From NCBI RefSeq assembly GCF_900114535.1, contig NZ_FOTK01000005.1, positions 62,001 to 126,000 on the forward strand: 64,000 bases of DNA, in the 5' to 3' direction. The position numbers and the translations under genes were made by a program. Below, in pieces: positions 19,294 to 27,120 of this stretch. Position 1 is the first letter of the stretch. The number at the start of each line of letters is the position of its first letter. This DNA is from Methylobacterium pseudosasicola. Lineage in GTDB: Bacteria; Pseudomonadota; Alphaproteobacteria; Rhizobiales; Beijerinckiaceae. Below the pieces are notes generated by a model that saw nothing but the letters and a program-made list of their open reading frames with translations, did not search any database and was not told where the DNA came from.

Positions 19294-20489
19294 GCGACGG
19301 CATGCTCCCGAACGTGTGCCAGGACGCTCCGACCGATCGCCTCGCCCAGCTTGACGGGCACGGCGTTGCCGATGAGCCTCCCGATCACGGAGACCTCGAC
19401 GGGTTTGCCGTCTTCGACGAACCGATACCCCGGGGGGAAACTCTGGAGGATGGCCCCCTCGCGCAGCGATATCGCGCGATCCTGTTGGGGGTGCCCGAAG
19501 CGCCCGCTGCCGAAACCGAAGTATTGCGTCGTGATGGTCGGCGACGGAGCAGCCCACGTCATCCTGCCGTATACGCCGGGATACGTCTTTCCCGATTTCC
19601 TGGCGTGGCAGTCGGCGACGAGCTCGGGTGGCCAGTCGCGCCACGTTCCCCCGGGAACCGAGGCCCGGATCCGCGCCAGGTTCATCGGCGACAGCAAGGC
19701 TGAGGCGTGCAGTCGATCCTCCGCGTCCCGCCCGCCCGCGGCTAGCTGCGGCATGTGTCCGATCGCGTCCGCGACGGACGTCCCGCCAATTTCGCCCGGT
19801 GGGGCCAGGTCGATCTCGCCGAGTTTGGACGCTAGCAGGACGAGACGGCGGCGCGTCTGAGGTACGCCGTACAGCACGCAATCGACGATCTGATGCTTCA
19901 CCCGAAAGCCGTTGGCTTCCAGGAGGGCCACGAAATCGTCGAACACCTTCTCCCTGACGAGTTTGGGGACGTTCTCCATCGTCACGACGTTCGCGTCGGA
20001 CAGCACGACGAGCCGTCCGAACTCCGCGAGCAGGTTCCAGCGATCGTCCTCGGACGGCTTACGGCCCTGGCTGTAGGACGAGAAGGGCTGACAGGGGGCA
20101 CAGCCCGCCAAAAGGCGGTAAGGAGCACCGCCGAACGCCTCCTTGATCTCGGCCCCGGTCAGCGCCGACACGGACGCGGGCAGGAACGTCGCCTTGTTGT
20201 TCTGGGTATAGGGAAACTCGCACCGGGCATCGAGGTCGACCCCAAGCGCGACGTCTATCCCGACACGCTCCAGTCCGTGGGTGAGCCCCCCTGCGCCGCA
20301 GAAAAGGTCGACCGCCACAACTCGCGCGGCGGCGTCCGCCGTCACGGTGTACGCGTCGCCTCGCTCGGCCGGCACGGCGGGAACACGGCCTCGGACGCGA
20401 GGAGACGGCTGCCAGGCGCCGCGGCGAGCACGCCGTTCGGCTTTGCGCGCGCCTTTCCACCCACCGGCCATCGGACGAATCCTTCGCAT
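19290..20489 (-). CDS. druM: C5-cytosine DNA methyltransferase (DruM-like)
   Basis: Transfers a methyl group from SAM to cytosine C5. Motifs in order: VVAVDLFCGAGGLTHGL (I, SAM binding), LAGCAPCQPFSSYSQG (IV, catalytic PCQ cysteine), MENVPKL (VI), QTRRRLVLLAS (VIII), a target-recognition region with GVYGRMTWAAPSPTIT, and GRLIGNAVPVKLGEAI (X). The ATG at 20489 lies one base after the stop of a 53-codon leader ORF; another in-frame ATG at 20471 is possible. As first large gene of the operon it probably marks self DNA, and its product explains the linked vsr. Confidence 0.88.
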   Translation of the reverse strand: MRRIRPMAGGWKGARKAERRARRGAWQPSPRVRGRVPAVPAERGDAYTVTADAAARVVAVDLFCGAGGLTHGLERVGIDVALGVDLDARCEFPYTQNNKATFLPASVSALTGAEIKEAFGGAPYRLLAGCAPCQPFSSYSQGRKPSEDDRWNLLAEFGRLVVLSDANVVTMENVPKLVREKVFDDFVALLEANGFRVKHQIVDCVLYGVPQTRRRLVLLASKLGEIDLAPPGEIGGTSVADAIGHMPQLAAGGRDAEDRLHASALLSPMNLARIRASVPGGTWRDWPPELVADCHARKSGKTYPGVYGRMTWAAPSPTITTQYFGFGSGRFGHPQQDRAISLREGAILQSFPPGYRFVEDGKPVEVSVIGRLIGNAVPVKLGEAIGRSVLAHVREHAVA

Positions 20490-20490
20490 C

Positions 20491-20652
20491 TCACAGGCCG
20501 CGAAGGATGCCACGACGTTCGGAAAGGTGAAGCTCGGACGCCGCGGTACCCGGCTTGCCGCCGAGGCGTCTCGTTCCCGTCGCGGAGGCGAGAGCACCCA
20601 TCGCCGCGAGCGGCCCTCGGAACGACGCAACTGCCTCCGGACCGCCGAACAT
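20491..20652 (-). CDS. Small leader ORF ahead of the methyltransferase
   Basis: A 53-codon frame starting MFGGPEAVASFRGPLAAMG at 20652 has the best ribosome-binding site in the area (GGGAGGAAAAAG directly before ATG) and ends TGA-G-ATG, touching the methyltransferase start. Its sequence resembles nothing known. It could be a leader peptide that couples translation, or a sign that the true methyltransferase N-terminus is frameshifted. Confidence 0.4.
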   Translation of the reverse strand: MFGGPEAVASFRGPLAAMGALASATGTRRLGGKPGTAASELHLSERRGILRGL

Positions 20653-20770
20653 CTTTTTCCTCCCGAACGCTATTCGCACAACCTGGGATAGCCAAGCTGC
20701 TTCGCCGGGGGAAGTGTTTGAGCAGCCAATATCCACGGCCCTACGTTGGCATTGCCTCGCCTCGGTAAAT

Positions 20771-21376
20771 TCAGGCGGTGGACGCGTTCGCCTCACCGGC
20801 GTCTTGGGTTCGACGCGCCAGCGTTCGATAGACGGTCGGGCGGGATACCGAGAACAATTCGGCCAGGTCGCCGATCGTGTGGTCTCCAGCGTCGTGCATA
20901 CGGCGGACCTCGCGCTGTTGCTTGGTCGACAGCTTGGGCTGCTTGCCTCGGAGCTTCCCCCACGCCCGCGCTACTGCCATGCCCTCGCGGGTGCGTAGGC
21001 AGATCAGGTCGCTCTCGAACTCGGCGAAGGTCGCCAGGATGTTGAAGAACATCTTCCCCATTGGGTCCGCGGGGTCGTAGACGCTCGTGCCGAGGGCCAG
21101 CCTCACTCCGCGGGCGACGAGGGCGTCGGCGATGCCGCGCGCATCCGGCACCGACCGGGCAAGGCGATCCAGCTTCGGGACGACGAGGGTGTCGCCCGCC
21201 CGCGTGGCAGCGAGGGCCTGGTCGAGCCCCGGGCGGGCGCGGTTCGTCCCGCTGAGGCCGTGGTCGGTGTAGATCCTGTCCGGTGGCACGCCGAGGGCTT
21301 CAAGCGCCGCGCGCTGGACCGTGAGGTCCTGCTTGTCGGTCGAGCAGCATGCGTAGCCGATCAGAATCGTGGTCAT
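20771..21376 (-). CDS. Small serine recombinase (resolvase/invertase)
   Basis: A 201-residue recombinase with an N-terminal catalytic domain and C-terminal Hin-type helix-turn-helix (GDLAELFSVSRPTVYRTL). The active-site segment reads IGYACCSTDKQ: Ser12 is kept, but the normally invariant Arg two residues earlier (as in YARVS) is Cys10. KLDRLARS at 68-75 is intact. A second likely Arg-to-Cys change is at residue 126. Both codons are TGC where CGC is expected, a single C-to-T change each. It sits between the two defence modules beside a resolvase-like site. Activity may be impaired. Confidence 0.88.
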   Translation of the reverse strand: MTTILIGYACCSTDKQDLTVQRAALEALGVPPDRIYTDHGLSGTNRARPGLDQALAATRAGDTLVVPKLDRLARSVPDARGIADALVARGVRLALGTSVYDPADPMGKMFFNILATFAEFESDLICLRTREGMAVARAWGKLRGKQPKLSTKQQREVRRMHDAGDHTIGDLAELFSVSRPTVYRTLARRTQDAGEANASTA

Positions 21377-21385
21377 GCCCGGCAG

Positions 21386-21512
21386 TGTACGTTTAGGCCC
21401 CCCTCACCAAAAGGGTAAGCGTACGGGTCTTGTGAGACGACGGTCCCTTTGGGGAGGAGCGACGCGGGCGCCGCCGGGTGAGCGTGTCCGTAAGCCGATC
21501 GGCTTACGGACA
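21386..21512. promoter_or_regulatory. Candidate res site of the small recombinase
   Basis: Bases 21485-21512 form a 28-bp perfect palindrome with outer half-sites TGTCCGTAAG. That length and the TGTCCG ends match site I of Tn3/gamma-delta res. A second inverted pair lies closer to the gene, TGTACGTTTA at 21386-21395 and TAAGCGTACG at 21416-21425, as for an accessory subsite. The set begins 10 bp upstream of the recombinase ATG. The remaining sequence to 21699 shows no gene. Confidence 0.6.
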
Positions 21513-21699
21513 AAGTCATTCACACTCATTGGCCCCGCGGGCGCATCGCGGTGCTCTACTCCTTCGATTGCGTCCAGGATCATCCCTTTGACGCGCTTGG
21601 CATCGCGGCCCCATCAAATCTCAAGTCGCTTAGCAGGTCCGGCTTAGATCCTGCGGCTGTTGTCGAGCGCTCACAGAATGACCCCTGTGTCTACCGCAA

Positions 21700-22614
21700 C
21701 TAGCCCGGTACTTTCTCGCCGACATGGGCGATAGTCAGCCGGCCCGATGAGCGGTCACACCAGAAGTGAACCCTGCCGGCACCAGGTGTGTAGCGGGAAT
21801 GCCAGTCAAAGCAGCGTTCGACGCCTGATAGATCATTGAAATAGAACAGTTTGCTCCGTTGTTCCTTTTCTGGCGTAGTCTTAGTTAGGAAGGCCGGCAT
21901 CGCGGCATCCTTAGTATTCCAGCGCGCAGTCGCGACTTCGAGGTCCATCAGCGCCCTCAGCGCCGATGCCAGCTGAACTTCGCCAGCCTTGAACGCGCGC
22001 AGATGCGCCTCTGCGCGCGGGAGGAATAGCAAATGCGGGAACATTTCGGCGCGCCGTGCCCATAGTTCGTCGCCATCGCGTACTTGCTCGGCGGGCATCC
22101 GCCGCAGCCATTCCTCATGGCCGGTGATATGCGTGGGCGTGGCGGCGTGATGAACCTCGACGACCTGTTCGTCGAACTCGCCGTCCTCATCAAGCGAGAT
22201 GCGACGGAGCGATACGGTTGGCACCAGCCAGGGCCCGTTGGCAAAACTGACGCTGAGCGTCCCGACAACATGGCTCAGCCCCAGACCCTCGGCGAGTACA
22301 TCGCCGTGATGATATTCAGCTTCGAAGCCGAATGCTGCACCTAGATCAACGCGGAACGGCGCGCGATTTTCGAAACCGCGTAAGAACCGCCATTCGTCAC
22401 GATGACCACCCTCTGCCATTACCGTGCCGAGCCAACGATCATCACCGACTGGGATCGACGCCAGCGGCAGAGAGGAGTGGAGCGCCGCGCTCGAATGAAT
22501 CCGTCGCAAAGACTGCAGCGTCTTCGCCAGACTCAAGATGGCCACTTCGGCAGCTTCGGCATCAACGACGCCTGCCGGGAAGGACAGCTCATTCAGGAAA
22601 ACGATGAATGTCAT
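21700..22614 (-). CDS. Unknown third protein of the DUF262/AAA module
   Basis: 304 residues starting MTFIVFLNELSFPAGVVDAE. The C-terminal part contains FYFNDLSGVERCFDWHSRYTPGAGR and a preceding region rich in Leu and charged residues. I see no known motif, signal peptide or membrane segment. The ATG is one base after the AAA-protein stop (TGA-G-ATG), so the two are translationally coupled and probably act together. It could be the effector or a substrate-recognition partner of the ATPase. Codons are less GC-biased than in neighbours. Confidence 0.72.
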   Translation of the reverse strand: MTFIVFLNELSFPAGVVDAEAAEVAILSLAKTLQSLRRIHSSAALHSSLPLASIPVGDDRWLGTVMAEGGHRDEWRFLRGFENRAPFRVDLGAAFGFEAEYHHGDVLAEGLGLSHVVGTLSVSFANGPWLVPTVSLRRISLDEDGEFDEQVVEVHHAATPTHITGHEEWLRRMPAEQVRDGDELWARRAEMFPHLLFLPRAEAHLRAFKAGEVQLASALRALMDLEVATARWNTKDAAMPAFLTKTTPEKEQRSKLFYFNDLSGVERCFDWHSRYTPGAGRVHFWCDRSSGRLTIAHVGEKVPG

Positions 22615-22615
22615 C

Positions 22616-23734
22616 TCAGCTCAGCAGCCGATCAAGCGACTTGTCCCATTGATCGAAGAAGCCATCGGGCCAGTCTGTGAGCCTACCCTCCGGGGTGACA
22701 ATCGGCTGAACGCGCCCGGGTTGGCCGCTGCCAGATGGCCGGCGGAAGAAATTGAGACCGACGTCACCGGCGGAAATTTCGCCGTCTTTCACCGCGAGTC
22801 GGATGCCGTTGAGGAAATGATCGCTATGGCTTTCGACCACGATTCGGGTACCTGTCGCGGCCGACCGCGCCATCAATTGTCCCATCGCCGCCTGGCCCTG
22901 CGGATGGAGGTGCGCTTCCGGGTTCTCGACCAGGAGCCAACTGTCAGACGGTGAAGCTAGACAGGCAACGAGGATGGGGAGAACGTAGGTCAGCCCGAAA
23001 CCGACATTGGTCGAACGATAGGGATTAGACCCACTGATCCCGGCGCTACCGCCGTGGAAATAATCGAGGCGCACGGCATCGGTGCGCGGGATGTCCTCGA
23101 CCGCTAGCCCAACGCCAGGACTGAACTCCTTCATCCAGGCGTTCACCTGCGAGAGCAGGCCAGGTGCCGCCTCGGCGGGATGCCGAAGTTTCAGATTGAC
23201 CTCATCGTCGCCGAACAGGCTCAAAAAATGCGCGGTATACTGACCGCGGCTGCCAAGAAACCGGCGCTCGTTGACGAGGTGATAAGCCTTGGGAAAGCTC
23301 ACCTCGGGCCCAGCGCGATCGGCGCGCAGATATTGAAACCAATGTCCAAACAGGCCGCGTTGATGCTCCAGCCCTGAGTAAAAGCCGAAGTCAGGTTTGA
23401 CGGCAAAATTCAGCAAATCGCCCCGCGGATCATAAACGACGCGATATGCGAAGGTCTGCTCTCCAGGTCCATGGAGCGTAATGCCAATTTCTTCGTCGTC
23501 ATGCTGATCGTTGAGCACATCAACGCCGGTGCCGAGCTCAATCAGATCGCCGTTTAGGAGAAAGCCTTGGCTCGTGAGGAAGCCGGTATCCCATGATTGG
23601 CGCAGCAAGGCCAATGCTTGCAGTGTAGTGCTCTTCCCCGACCCATTCAAACCAGATAGCAAGGTCAGCGGCTTCAGGGGAATATGGATGTCTCGAAACG
23701 CCTTAAAGTTATGCAAGGTGAGCGCGTCAAACAT
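22616..23734 (-). CDS. AAA ATPase with DUF3696 (OLD/SMC-like)
   Basis: A 372-residue ABC-type ATPase. LHNFKAFRDIHIPL is followed by Walker A GLNGSGKST at 28-36. LLVENPEAHLHPQGQAAMG is the Walker B/D-loop segment and IVVESHSDHFLNGIR the switch histidine region. The C-terminus, TPEGRLTDWPDGFFDQW, matches DUF3696. Proteins of this group often pair with nucleases in anti-phage modules. It overlaps the DUF262 gene by 8 bp and touches the downstream gene, forming a compact three-gene operon. No nuclease (Toprim) domain is visible in this protein itself. Confidence 0.87.
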   Translation of the reverse strand: MFDALTLHNFKAFRDIHIPLKPLTLLSGLNGSGKSTTLQALALLRQSWDTGFLTSQGFLLNGDLIELGTGVDVLNDQHDDEEIGITLHGPGEQTFAYRVVYDPRGDLLNFAVKPDFGFYSGLEHQRGLFGHWFQYLRADRAGPEVSFPKAYHLVNERRFLGSRGQYTAHFLSLFGDDEVNLKLRHPAEAAPGLLSQVNAWMKEFSPGVGLAVEDIPRTDAVRLDYFHGGSAGISGSNPYRSTNVGFGLTYVLPILVACLASPSDSWLLVENPEAHLHPQGQAAMGQLMARSAATGTRIVVESHSDHFLNGIRLAVKDGEISAGDVGLNFFRRPSGSGQPGRVQPIVTPEGRLTDWPDGFFDQWDKSLDRLLS

Positions 23735-24914
23735 CGGCGACCTTCCTGAAGATCGTGGAAACTATCTCAAACCTCTTGCGCACCTTGCCGGTATCGCCGG
23801 TACCCTGCGAAATGGCGGAATCGAATTCGCGGTCCTGCATCGCCTCCATCATCCGCCGGCGAACCTCTTCGTGGCGGAAAATGCAGCGCTCGCGCTCGCT
23901 ATCCGAGAGATTGGCGAGCGACACGGCAATGGTCTCGAATAGAGCTTTGTTGATCGGGAAGCGTCCATCAGTTTCGCGATAGCGTTTGCGGAACGCATCC
24001 TGACCGAAAATCTCCCGCGCGCTATCCATCGCCCGCATGAATCCGTGCTCTAACCTCTCCAGATCTGCATCGTCGAGACGATTGATCTGACGCATAGCGT
24101 CGCCGAGGAAGCGGTCAAAATCATAGGCGCGGAATTCTTCCGGGCGAGTCATGCTGAAGGCAAGGAACCGCAAGACCATCTCGCGATCAGCCATCCGCTC
24201 GTCGCGGATGCTATGGGTGGTCGCCTGCTTGAACGCATTGAGCCCAGCCAGCCGGCCGAGGTATTCGCGCGCCTTGCCAGGGATTAGAGCATGACGCAGT
24301 TCCTGCGCCGAGAGCGGCATGCCGCCGGTGTTGATCCGCGCGAAGATATTGAACTTAACTTCCTGCGGAGTGCCGTGACGGATGACGTGAACGACGAGCT
24401 CGGTCTCGCGCAGACGACGCTTTAGCCGCGCGGGAAGATCGTCGAATAACTTGCCATTGAAAGATTCACCGAGATATTCCATTCCGGTCAGCGCTAGTGG
24501 GGTCTCCTCAATCGCTTTGGGATCGATGAACCGCGTTATTGTCGTCAAGCGCTGGATGCCGTCGACGATCGCCCAATCCTCTTCCTCGTCTTCGGCAGCA
24601 TAGAGCGTGGGCAATGGAATGCGGAGGAGCAGCGATTCGATCAACCGGCTTTGCTGGCGATCGGTCCAGATGCCCCGGCGGCGCTGGAAATCAGGTTCGA
24701 GATCAATGGCCTTGCTACGAATCCGCGATAGGAGGAGATCAATAGTCATCGAACGCGTCGTGACGTCGATATCATCTGGATTGAACGGTTCGGCAATCTG
24801 CAAGTCGTTGCCAGTCTCGCTCGGCAGCTCCTGTTCGACGCCACTGAGGGTCCCGAACGAGGTCCCCTCTTCGGTCACGCGTGGAGGGTCGGTGGTAATC
24901 GCTTGCGTCGCCAT
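23727..24914 (-). CDS. DUF262 (GmrSD N-terminal-like, ParB-fold) protein
   Basis: 395 residues. After a variable 50-residue start comes FQRRRGIWTDRQQSRLIESL (about 76-95), then DGIQRLTTI at 118-126, the DGQQR-type motif of DUF262, and FARINTGGMPLSAQELRHAL. In GmrSD enzymes this domain binds or hydrolyses nucleotide and the DUF1524 HNH domain cuts modified DNA; no DUF1524 or HNH motif is visible here. It is the first gene of the operon with the DUF3696 ATPase. Likely a nucleotide-dependent sensor of invading DNA, by inference. Confidence 0.85.
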   Translation of the reverse strand: MATQAITTDPPRVTEEGTSFGTLSGVEQELPSETGNDLQIAEPFNPDDIDVTTRSMTIDLLLSRIRSKAIDLEPDFQRRRGIWTDRQQSRLIESLLLRIPLPTLYAAEDEEEDWAIVDGIQRLTTITRFIDPKAIEETPLALTGMEYLGESFNGKLFDDLPARLKRRLRETELVVHVIRHGTPQEVKFNIFARINTGGMPLSAQELRHALIPGKAREYLGRLAGLNAFKQATTHSIRDERMADREMVLRFLAFSMTRPEEFRAYDFDRFLGDAMRQINRLDDADLERLEHGFMRAMDSAREIFGQDAFRKRYRETDGRFPINKALFETIAVSLANLSDSERERCIFRHEEVRRRMMEAMQDREFDSAISQGTGDTGKVRKRFEIVSTIFRKVADV

Positions 24915-25019
24915 GGTCGTGGCCTAGCAAATAGCCACAGCAAGTTCCAGCTAGCGGCCCCTTGCAAGGTGATGCATCTCGACACGCGCCAAAAGTTTGA
25001 AGGCAGAGAAGGCCGGCGC

Positions 25020-25312
25020 AGGTTGATGCGCCGCTTGGGTGTCGCGCCCCCGGGCGGTGCCGTCGATCTCGACTTCGAACTCGCACTATATCATGACAGG
25101 CGTCTCGCCCGGGCCATGCGGATGCTCCCAGGGGCGGTCCGCGGCGGGTCTCGGCCGTGGCCTATGCCGTGGGTTACGGCTCGCCGAAGATGTTCAGCAA
25201 GACCTTCGCAGCTCGCTACGGCGTGAATCCGCGTGACGTCGACAACGGGTTTGCGATCGGTGCGCGCCGCGAGTCGGGGGACACGGTCCTGTCCTGGATC
25301 GCCGAGCTATGA
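25020..25312 (+). pseudogene. AraC-family regulator remnant
   Basis: In one frame the segment FELALYHDRRLARAMRML appears, and after a frame change VSAVAYAVGYGSPKMFSKTF and AARYGVNPRDV follow. Together they match the C-terminal double helix-turn-helix of AraC regulators. The N-terminal part is missing and at least one frameshift is needed, so it is a decayed fragment. Its TGA at 25310 overlaps the ATG of the next remnant. Confidence 0.6.
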
Positions 25313-25864
25313 GCCCGATCGTCGTGACCCGTTTCGAGGGCCTGTTCATCGATCGGAGGGGTAAGGAGCGAGCCTGCGTCGTCGCGGGATCTTCGCTCGA
25401 CGACCTGACCGTAGACGGCGCGGGCATCACGATCGGCGAAGCCGTCCTGGCATTCTATGTCGAGGCGCTCGGACTGATGCACGGTCACGTGGAGGAGGGT
25501 CCGGACGCTACGTTCCACCTCCGTATCAAGAAGGGGACGGCCAGGCGGGCAAGGCTCGCTGCGCGGCTCGCCTGGCACCCGGATAGGCTTTTGGGGGGCG
25601 TGGATCACCGTACCAGCCCCCGCGTGGTCCCTCACCGGACCGCCGTGTTGGTCCGGCTGGGCCGGCATGCGAGTCGAGGGGGCATTACGGGACGTGTCGA
25701 CCGGGGGCGCGGCGCTCGACGTCGAGCCCCGCCCCGGGATCGGCATGCCGGTGGTCGTCGGCATGCGACGCGCAGTCGTGGTCCGTCATACGGAAAACGG
25801 CGTTGCTGTCCGCTTCGCGCTGCAGCTTCGGCCCGAAGCTGTGGTCGCGGACGTCACGTTCTGA
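25309..25864 (+). pseudogene. PilZ-domain protein, frameshifted
   Basis: The first part (MSPIVVTRFEGLFIDRRGKE through ARLAARLAWH) and the second part in the +1 frame (MRVEGALRDVSTGGAALDVE through DVTF) together match a typical alphaproteobacterial PilZ protein of about 180 residues, a c-di-GMP-binding family. The frame changes near 25655. Unless a sequencing error or programmed shift is involved, the gene is broken. The frame beyond the shift turns Arg-rich, supporting a real frameshift. Confidence 0.65.
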
Positions 25865-25872
25865 GGTGGCCC

Positions 25873-27120
25873 TCAGCGTAGGGGAATGCCCCAAACGTCG
25901 GTCATCCCCCAGAGTGCCCAGGCTCTATCACGTTCATAGAGCGATTCCTCCTCCAAGCGCGCCACGGCATCGCGGGCACGCTCGGCCGCTTCAATGCACG
26001 CCTCGACACGCGGATCCAGTCCCTGCAACCGACGCCGAAGAGCTATCCGGCGCCCTGGCGGCAGTGCGCGCAACCGGGCGAGCGCAGCGCCCGTACGGCT
26101 TGGGTGACGTCCGCGACCGCCTCCATCAGCTCGGCCAGCGTCTCGATGAGATCCTCGAAGCCCGAGGTCTCCGTTTCGCTCGGCGCCGGGGCCAGCGCCT
26201 CCACGATCGCGTGCAGCATGCGATCCTGCGCGTCGAGCCGCGCCGCGAGGTCCACCACGTCCATCGGTCATGTTCTCCAGTTGTAGGCCATCGAGCCGGG
26301 CGCGAACATCCGCGGCCAGGATCCGCCTTCCCTCGAAACGTCGGGCTGCCGCGCCGACCGCTCGGGTCGCGAGATGCGCGGCGCCGCTCGTGTCGACGAC
26401 GACTGGCCCCTTGCGGCCCTGCCGCAGGTCGAGCCCACGGGCCCGGAGGCCGGCAACGAAGGCAGTACCGTCCCCGCTATCCCTCCACGCTGCCAGCACC
26501 GACCGTCGCACATCGTCGAGGGCAATCCCGGTCCGCTCCTGCTGAAGGCGTTCCCCCGGGGTCGCTGCCGCCACGGGTCGCTCCGCCGTGGTAGCCCCGG
26601 AACTCTCCAACCAATCGGCGACCGCGGCGCGGCCCTCCAGCCTAAGCTGGCGTTCGATGGCTCGGGCGTGCCGCGATGCTACAGGCCGCATGCCGAACGC
26701 CCGCTCGACGATGCGGGAGCACTTCTCGCGACGGGCGTAATCCCAGCTCAGGTCGACGACCGCCCCAGATGGTCGAACCAAGCCGTACACCCGGTGCTCG
26801 TGCGACCGCCCCGTCTTGGTATGCTCCGCACCGCAGTACGGCTGTTCTTGGAGGCCGAATTCCGCTTCGAACAGCGTCCACCAACGTGCCCTGGCCGCAC
26901 CCTCGTCGCCGATGCCCGCATCCGGGTCGAGGTGAACATGATACGCCACGCGGTCCGTGCGACCGCCCATGGACACGGCGACGAGCTCGCGCAGCTGTTC
27001 GACGAGATTGGCACTCCCGAGCCCTCGGGCGGGGATAACCACGACCGCATCGTTCTCGGCCTTGAGCAGGTGGCGAGCCAGCGCGTCCCCGCCGCGCCCT
27101 CGCGTCGCGCCCGAGATCAC
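25873..27120 (-). CDS. Relaxase for mobilization
   Basis: 415 residues beginning MISGATRGRGGDALARHLLK, the start typical of rhizobial mobilization relaxases (family often begins MILxGNQRGG). AYHVHLDPD near residue 60 and SHEHRVYGLV near 105 supply the histidines of the HUH-type metal site. It would nick oriT and lead the strand into a recipient. The last 115 codons are odd: a better-looking frame runs out of phase at 26043-26264. It overlaps the MobC-like gene by ATGA. No type IV coupling or channel gene is nearby. Confidence 0.8.
   Translation of the reverse strand: MISGATRGRGGDALARHLLKAENDAVVVIPARGLGSANLVEQLRELVAVSMGGRTDRVAYHVHLDPDAGIGDEGAARARWWTLFEAEFGLQEQPYCGAEHTKTGRSHEHRVYGLVRPSGAVVDLSWDYARREKCSRIVERAFGMRPVASRHARAIERQLRLEGRAAVADWLESSGATTAERPVAAATPGERLQQERTGIALDDVRRSVLAAWRDSGDGTAFVAGLRARGLDLRQGRKGPVVVDTSGAAHLATRAVGAAARRFEGRRILAADVRARLDGLQLENMTDGRGGPRGAARRAGSHAARDRGGAGPGAERNGDLGLRGSHRDAGRADGGGRGRHPSRTGAALARLRALPPGRRIALRRRLQGLDPRVEACIEAAERARDAVARLEEESLYERDRAWALWGMTDVWGIPLR
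26043..26264 (-). CDS. Possible small acidic protein, out of frame inside the relaxase gene
   Basis: 73 residues starting MDVVDLAARLDAQDRML, acidic and helical, with the look of a true protein, while the relaxase frame over the same bases is Gly/Arg-rich. Either this is an overlapping gene, or two compensating frameshifts altered the relaxase C-terminus. I cannot tell which from sequence alone. Confidence 0.4.
   Translation of the reverse strand: MDVVDLAARLDAQDRMLHAIVEALAPAPSETETSGFEDLIETLAELMEAVADVTQAVRALRSPGCAHCRQGAG

Noticed and set aside
8763..20489. DISARM system
   Set aside because: DISARM has separate DrmA helicase and DrmB DUF1998 proteins and a PLD protein DrmC. Here helicase and DUF1998 are in one 1955-residue protein and no PLD motif was seen, so Druantia-like fits better.
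25216..25764. 182-residue open frame on the minus strand
   Set aside because: Antisense of the AraC and PilZ remnants; no motif of its own.
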